A stretch of DNA of 64,000 nt from JABHIE01 sp964584805 (GTDB taxonomy: Bacteria; Planctomycetota; UBA1135). Positions 61,258 to 64,000 of the stretch are shown here, piece by piece. How positions within the stretch are numbered: the stretch's first letter is position 1; each line of letters starts with the position of its first letter. The stretch is from positions 1-64,000 of the forward strand of contig CAZPAY010000004.1 in assembly GCA_964584805.1 (NCBI GenBank). Direction: 5' to 3'. The translations under genes were made by a program, and so were the position numbers. A model generated the notes under the pieces. That model was given only the letters and a program-made list of their open reading frames with translations, was not told where the DNA came from and made no database searches.

Positions 61258-62559
61258 CTAATTGTTGGGGAAATACTTACGCTCGTTTGCGCCCATGTAG
61301 ACCTGCCGGGGGCGGTCAATGCGTGCAGCGGGGTCAGCATTCATTTCACGCCACTGAGCAATCCAGCCCGGCAGGCGCCCCATCGCAAACATCACGGTGA
61401 ACATATCGACGGGGATGCCGAGTGCCTTGTAGATGATGCCTGAGTAGAAGTCGACGTTCGGGAAGAGCTTGCGCTTGACGAAATACTCATCATTGAGAGC
61501 GATTTCTTCGAGCTTCATGCCAATTTCAAGTTGCTTGCTATCGATACCCAACCGCTCGATGACATCGTGGCAAGCACCTTTGAGCACAGCCGCGCGGGGG
61601 TCGTAGTTTTTGTAGACGCGGTGCCCAAATCCCATCAAGCGAGTTGGGTCATCAGGGTTTTTGGCCTTTTCGACATAACTTTCGGCCGTTTCGCCGCGGT
61701 CGGTAATGGCGCTTAACATTTCAATCACCTTTTGGTTGGCGCCACCATGCAGTGGACCCCAAAGAGCGGAAACGCCAGCCGAAATGCTTGCAAACAAATT
61801 AGCATGCGACGAGCCAACCATGCGCACGGTTGAGGTGGAGCAGTTTTGCTCGTGGTCGGCATGCAGGATCAACAAGATATCGAGAGCCTTTTCAACGACC
61901 GGGTCAACCTCAAACTCTTCGCAAGGGTTGCCAAACATCATCTTGAGGAAGTTGCCGGCGTAGGAGAGATGGTTTTTGGGGTAGAGGAATGGTTGACCAA
62001 TCGAGTGCTTGTAAGACCACGCGGCAAGAGTCGGAATCTTAGAAATCAAGCGAATCGTGTTGATGTCTTGTTCGTGCTCGCCATATTCATCACCTTGATA
62101 GAAGCAAGACATGGCCGAAACGGCGGCTGACATCACAGGCATGGGGTGTGCATTGGTCGGCATCGACAAGAACAACGAGCGGAAATTCTCGTTGAGCATG
62201 GTGTGGTGCGTGATGCTGTCGGTGAAGTCTTTATTTTGTTCCTTGTTAGGCAGCTCACCATTCAGCAGCAAATATGCCACCTCAAGGAAAGTCGAGTTTT
62301 TTGCTAAATCTTCAATGGCATAGCCACGATAACGCAAAATACCTTTGTCGCCATCGATGTAGGTAATGGAGCTCTTGCAAGAGCCCGTGTTGCCATAGCC
62401 TGGGTCGAGCGTAATCAACCCCGCTTTGGAGCGCAGCTTGCTGATATCGACAGCAGTTTCATTTTCGGTGCCAACATGGACGGGTAAATCGTAGGAATTC
62501 CCGTCGTAAGACAGTTGAGCAGTTTTGGTTTCTTGAGAGCTCATGGTAGAGGACGACAT
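61258..62559 (-). CDS. gltA: Citrate synthase
   Basis: This 433-residue enzyme condenses oxaloacetate with acetyl-CoA in the TCA cycle. It has the type II (hexameric, proteobacterial-like) N-terminal beta extension (TAQLSYDGNSYDLPV). Catalytic residues are visible: His in GSSHANLF, His in LWGPLHGGAN and Asp in a later FYSGIIYKALGIP motif region, with Arg in GFGHRVYKN for citrate binding. The start ATG at 62559 precedes a Ser-rich tail; ATG at 62544 is an alternative. It is on its own with a terminator hairpin behind. Confidence 0.93.
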   Translation of the reverse strand: MSSSTMSSQETKTAQLSYDGNSYDLPVHVGTENETAVDISKLRSKAGLITLDPGYGNTGSCKSSITYIDGDKGILRYRGYAIEDLAKNSTFLEVAYLLLNGELPNKEQNKDFTDSITHHTMLNENFRSLFLSMPTNAHPMPVMSAAVSAMSCFYQGDEYGEHEQDINTIRLISKIPTLAAWSYKHSIGQPFLYPKNHLSYAGNFLKMMFGNPCEEFEVDPVVEKALDILLILHADHEQNCSTSTVRMVGSSHANLFASISAGVSALWGPLHGGANQKVIEMLSAITDRGETAESYVEKAKNPDDPTRLMGFGHRVYKNYDPRAAVLKGACHDVIERLGIDSKQLEIGMKLEEIALNDEYFVKRKLFPNVDFYSGIIYKALGIPVDMFTVMFAMGRLPGWIAQWREMNADPAARIDRPRQVYMGANERKYFPNN

Positions 62560-62629
62560 TTATTTGGGTGGGGTTGTGCCGTGTGTGACGGCGAAAAGAA
62601 ATAGGCTGGCGGAACCTATCTTTTATTAA

Positions 62630-62672
62630 CCCCAACCAGGGAAGGAAAAAGCCCTGCCTGGGGAATTTTTTT
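62630..62672. repeat. Inverted repeat with T-run on + strand in the gltA upstream region
   Basis: CCCCAACCAGGG pairs with CCCTGCCTGGGG (two mismatches) around a 10-base loop. On the + strand AATTTTTTT follows, like a terminator in the direction opposite to the flanking genes. On the minus strand it would be in the leader or spacer between nfu and gltA. Confidence 0.4.
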
Positions 62673-62753
62673 GCCCTAGCCCTGACTTCTCGGAAGACGA
62701 GATGGTATCACACATCCATGCAAAATGCCGACACCAAGTTCGAAAAGTGCTGT

Positions 62754-63356
62754 CTACATGTAGGCGTTTGAGCCAGAATTGTGGTCGGTCGCATCAAAGA
62801 TATTGCCAACCTCAGGCACCTTGTCACGGATGGCAACCTCAATGCCCTGTTGCATCGTCTCGCCGGCACTTGAGCAACCCTGGCAACCGCCGCCCATATT
62901 GATGTAGAGGTCAGAGCCATCGCTTGCCTGAATTTCAACCCATCCGCCGTGTGAGGCAAGACCGGGGTTGAGCTCGTCGTCGATGACCGTTTGAGCGGTA
63001 TGGCGAATCAAGTCTGTACCCGTGAGAGCGTCAGCTGCGCCTTCTTTGAATGCCTCGCCGCCCTCTTGCAGAAAACCACGGATCGCCGACCCGCTGGCCC
63101 GCGCCATCTCGCGCCAGTCACTCGGCACCTCGTGCATGGTGATCATGACCTCAGAGCGGCCAATGCGGATGCCTTTCACACCCTCAACATTTTCGAAAAT
63201 GGCGTGGGCAAGCGGAGCCCACTCTTTCGACCAGGCTGGATCGGATGTGTAAAGATGCCCAGAGTACATACTGCGATCGACGCGGAATTTGCAGTTTGTG
63301 GGCAGGAATTGCGGCTCAGCCGTAATCCGGATTTCGGGGGTGTCGGTTTCAGACAT
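62754..63356 (-). CDS. Nfu-type iron-sulfur cluster scaffold
   Basis: This 200-residue cytoplasmic protein has an Nfu N-terminal domain (ITAEPQFLPTNCKFRVDR to about residue 90) and a NifU C-terminal domain with VIDDELNPGLASHGGWVEI and the cluster-binding CxxC in MGGGCQGCSSAGETMQQG. It carries [4Fe-4S] clusters to target proteins, of which this locus has many. It follows the carbamoyltransferase gene after 16 bases on the same strand. Confidence 0.9.
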   Translation of the reverse strand: MSETDTPEIRITAEPQFLPTNCKFRVDRSMYSGHLYTSDPAWSKEWAPLAHAIFENVEGVKGIRIGRSEVMITMHEVPSDWREMARASGSAIRGFLQEGGEAFKEGAADALTGTDLIRHTAQTVIDDELNPGLASHGGWVEIQASDGSDLYINMGGGCQGCSSAGETMQQGIEVAIRDKVPEVGNIFDATDHNSGSNAYM

Positions 63357-63372
63357 GGTGGGATTTTATAGG

Positions 63373-64000
63373 CTAGGAAGCGGGTGCGCTCCAGTCGGGG
63401 ATGACTTCTTCTGGGTCAACGGTGGCGTGCTCGGTGAAATGCAGCAATTGCAGTCGCCAAAGTCGCTCAAGGCGTGTGCGGATTTCAGACGGCTCGGCGT
63501 CAAATTCTTCGGCGAAGAAGGTTTCGATTTCGGTCACTGTTGCAGAACCGTCCGCGTGCTCAAGAAGACCGAGTTCCATGGAATCGGCATCGTGCGTGCG
63601 CCCACCCGCCATGATGCGCACCGACAAAACCTCGCCATCAGATTTGGAGGTCACCTCAGCCGTGAAGTTGTCGTCAGCCTGCGGCGTGAGGGTATCGAGC
63701 GCGGTGTCACCTAACTCATCTTGGCTGGAAGGCCACGGGCGTTTCCAGGCGCGGAATGGGCCGAGATAAACCGCATCTAAATCAGAATCCAAGAAGGCAC
63801 GAATCGCATCGGTGGGGCTGTCGACCAGCGGCTCGCCTTTGATGTTGAAACTCGTGTTGAGAATCATCGGCATACCCGTGCGTTGATGAAAGCCCTCAAT
63901 GAGGCGGTGATAAAGCGGGTTGTCACGCCGGCGCAATGTTTGGATGCGCGCTGTGCCATCAAAATGAATGACAGACGGGATTTGCTCGGCTTTATCGGGT
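63373..64000 (-). CDS. Carbamoyltransferase (NodU/CmcH-type), C-terminal part
   Basis: The frame is open to the window edge; about 209 residues are visible. IPSVIHFDGTARIQTL and LYHRLIEGFHQRTGMPMILN, then TSFNIKGEPLVDSPTDAIRAF, match the C-terminal domain of O-carbamoyltransferases, which use carbamoyl phosphate and ATP. The last 110 residues (ELGDTALDTLTPQADDN to ATVDPEEVIPDWSAPAS) are an added acidic tail domain not typical of NodU. The start is outside the window. Target unknown; sugar or antibiotic hydroxyl groups are usual. Confidence 0.8.
   Translation of the reverse strand, partial: PDKAEQIPSVIHFDGTARIQTLRRRDNPLYHRLIEGFHQRTGMPMILNTSFNIKGEPLVDSPTDAIRAFLDSDLDAVYLGPFRAWKRPWPSSQDELGDTALDTLTPQADDNFTAEVTSKSDGEVLSVRIMAGGRTHDADSMELGLLEHADGSATVTEIETFFAEEFDAEPSEIRTRLERLWRLQLLHFTEHATVDPEEVIPDWSAPAS

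Overview
This window looks like part of a metagenome-assembled or draft genome of a marine-type bacterium, most likely a planctomycete. The reasons are the many large secreted proteins (parallel beta-helix, FG-GAP, subtilisin, GH9, GH57-like), lipoproteins of the DUF1080 and CBM9 type, a sulfatase with a sialate-esterase-like protein, a secreted-type methyltransferase, and a recurring C-terminal module of about 100 residues on secreted proteins. Shine-Dalgarno sites are sparse. The phylum is an inference from gene content. A 100-N scaffold gap lies at 2796-2895, and two single-base frameshifts at short homopolymers (3248-3254 and about 13425) may be assembly errors.

Layout. 0-6.2 kb: end of a peptidoglycan amidase, small conserved genes, an ArsC-like gene whose frame needs UGA to be read as selenocysteine (with a fitting hairpin just after the UGA), a broken beta-helix gene, a DUF1080 lipoprotein, a polysaccharide deacetylase and a START-like protein. 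6.2-8.6 kb: nfnAB-type ferredoxin:NADP oxidoreductase. 8.7-20 kb: beta-helix protein, acyl-CoA desaturase, Uup-type ABC-F ATPase, DASS transporter, ATP-grasp ligase and a double-length fused tryptophanase-like protein whose first copy has lost the PLP lysine. 20-26 kb: GH57-like and subtilisin-like exoproteins, an RRM protein and lipoproteins.

26.4-51.3 kb holds the most notable content: two routes for benzoyl-CoA. A divergent locus has boxR (leftward, followed by sulfatase, esterase and glycosyltransferase genes) and a rightward operon of boxC, boxB, boxD, a formate-dehydrogenase-like molybdoenzyme, 3-hydroxyacyl-CoA dehydrogenase, amidohydrolase and a lipoprotein methyltransferase. This is the oxygen-dependent epoxide route. 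BoxC releases formate, which explains the molybdoenzyme, and the hydroxyacyl-CoA dehydrogenase fits the lower adipyl-CoA steps. A perfect palindrome (TGCACTATAGTGCA) lies between boxR and boxC and overlaps a leaderless-looking boxR promoter. About 6 kb further on, after FG-GAP and GH9 genes and a broken kinase gene, a TetR gene with its own palindromic operator leads an operon of four subunits of an ATP-dependent benzoyl-CoA reductase (bzdNOPQ order and sizes). This is the oxygen-sensitive reductive route. boxA, benzoate-CoA ligase, a ferredoxin and the ring-opening enzymes of the anaerobic route are not in the window.

51.3-64 kb: a Fic-family pseudogene with four in-frame stops fused to a headless beta-helix gene, small genes, two unassigned exported proteins, a 13-heme cytochrome c fused to a cytochrome b, citrate synthase, an Nfu-type iron-sulfur scaffold and the end of a carbamoyltransferase. 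No tRNA, rRNA, CRISPR array or insertion sequence was recognised. No stretch over 300 bases lacks a gene or pseudogene.
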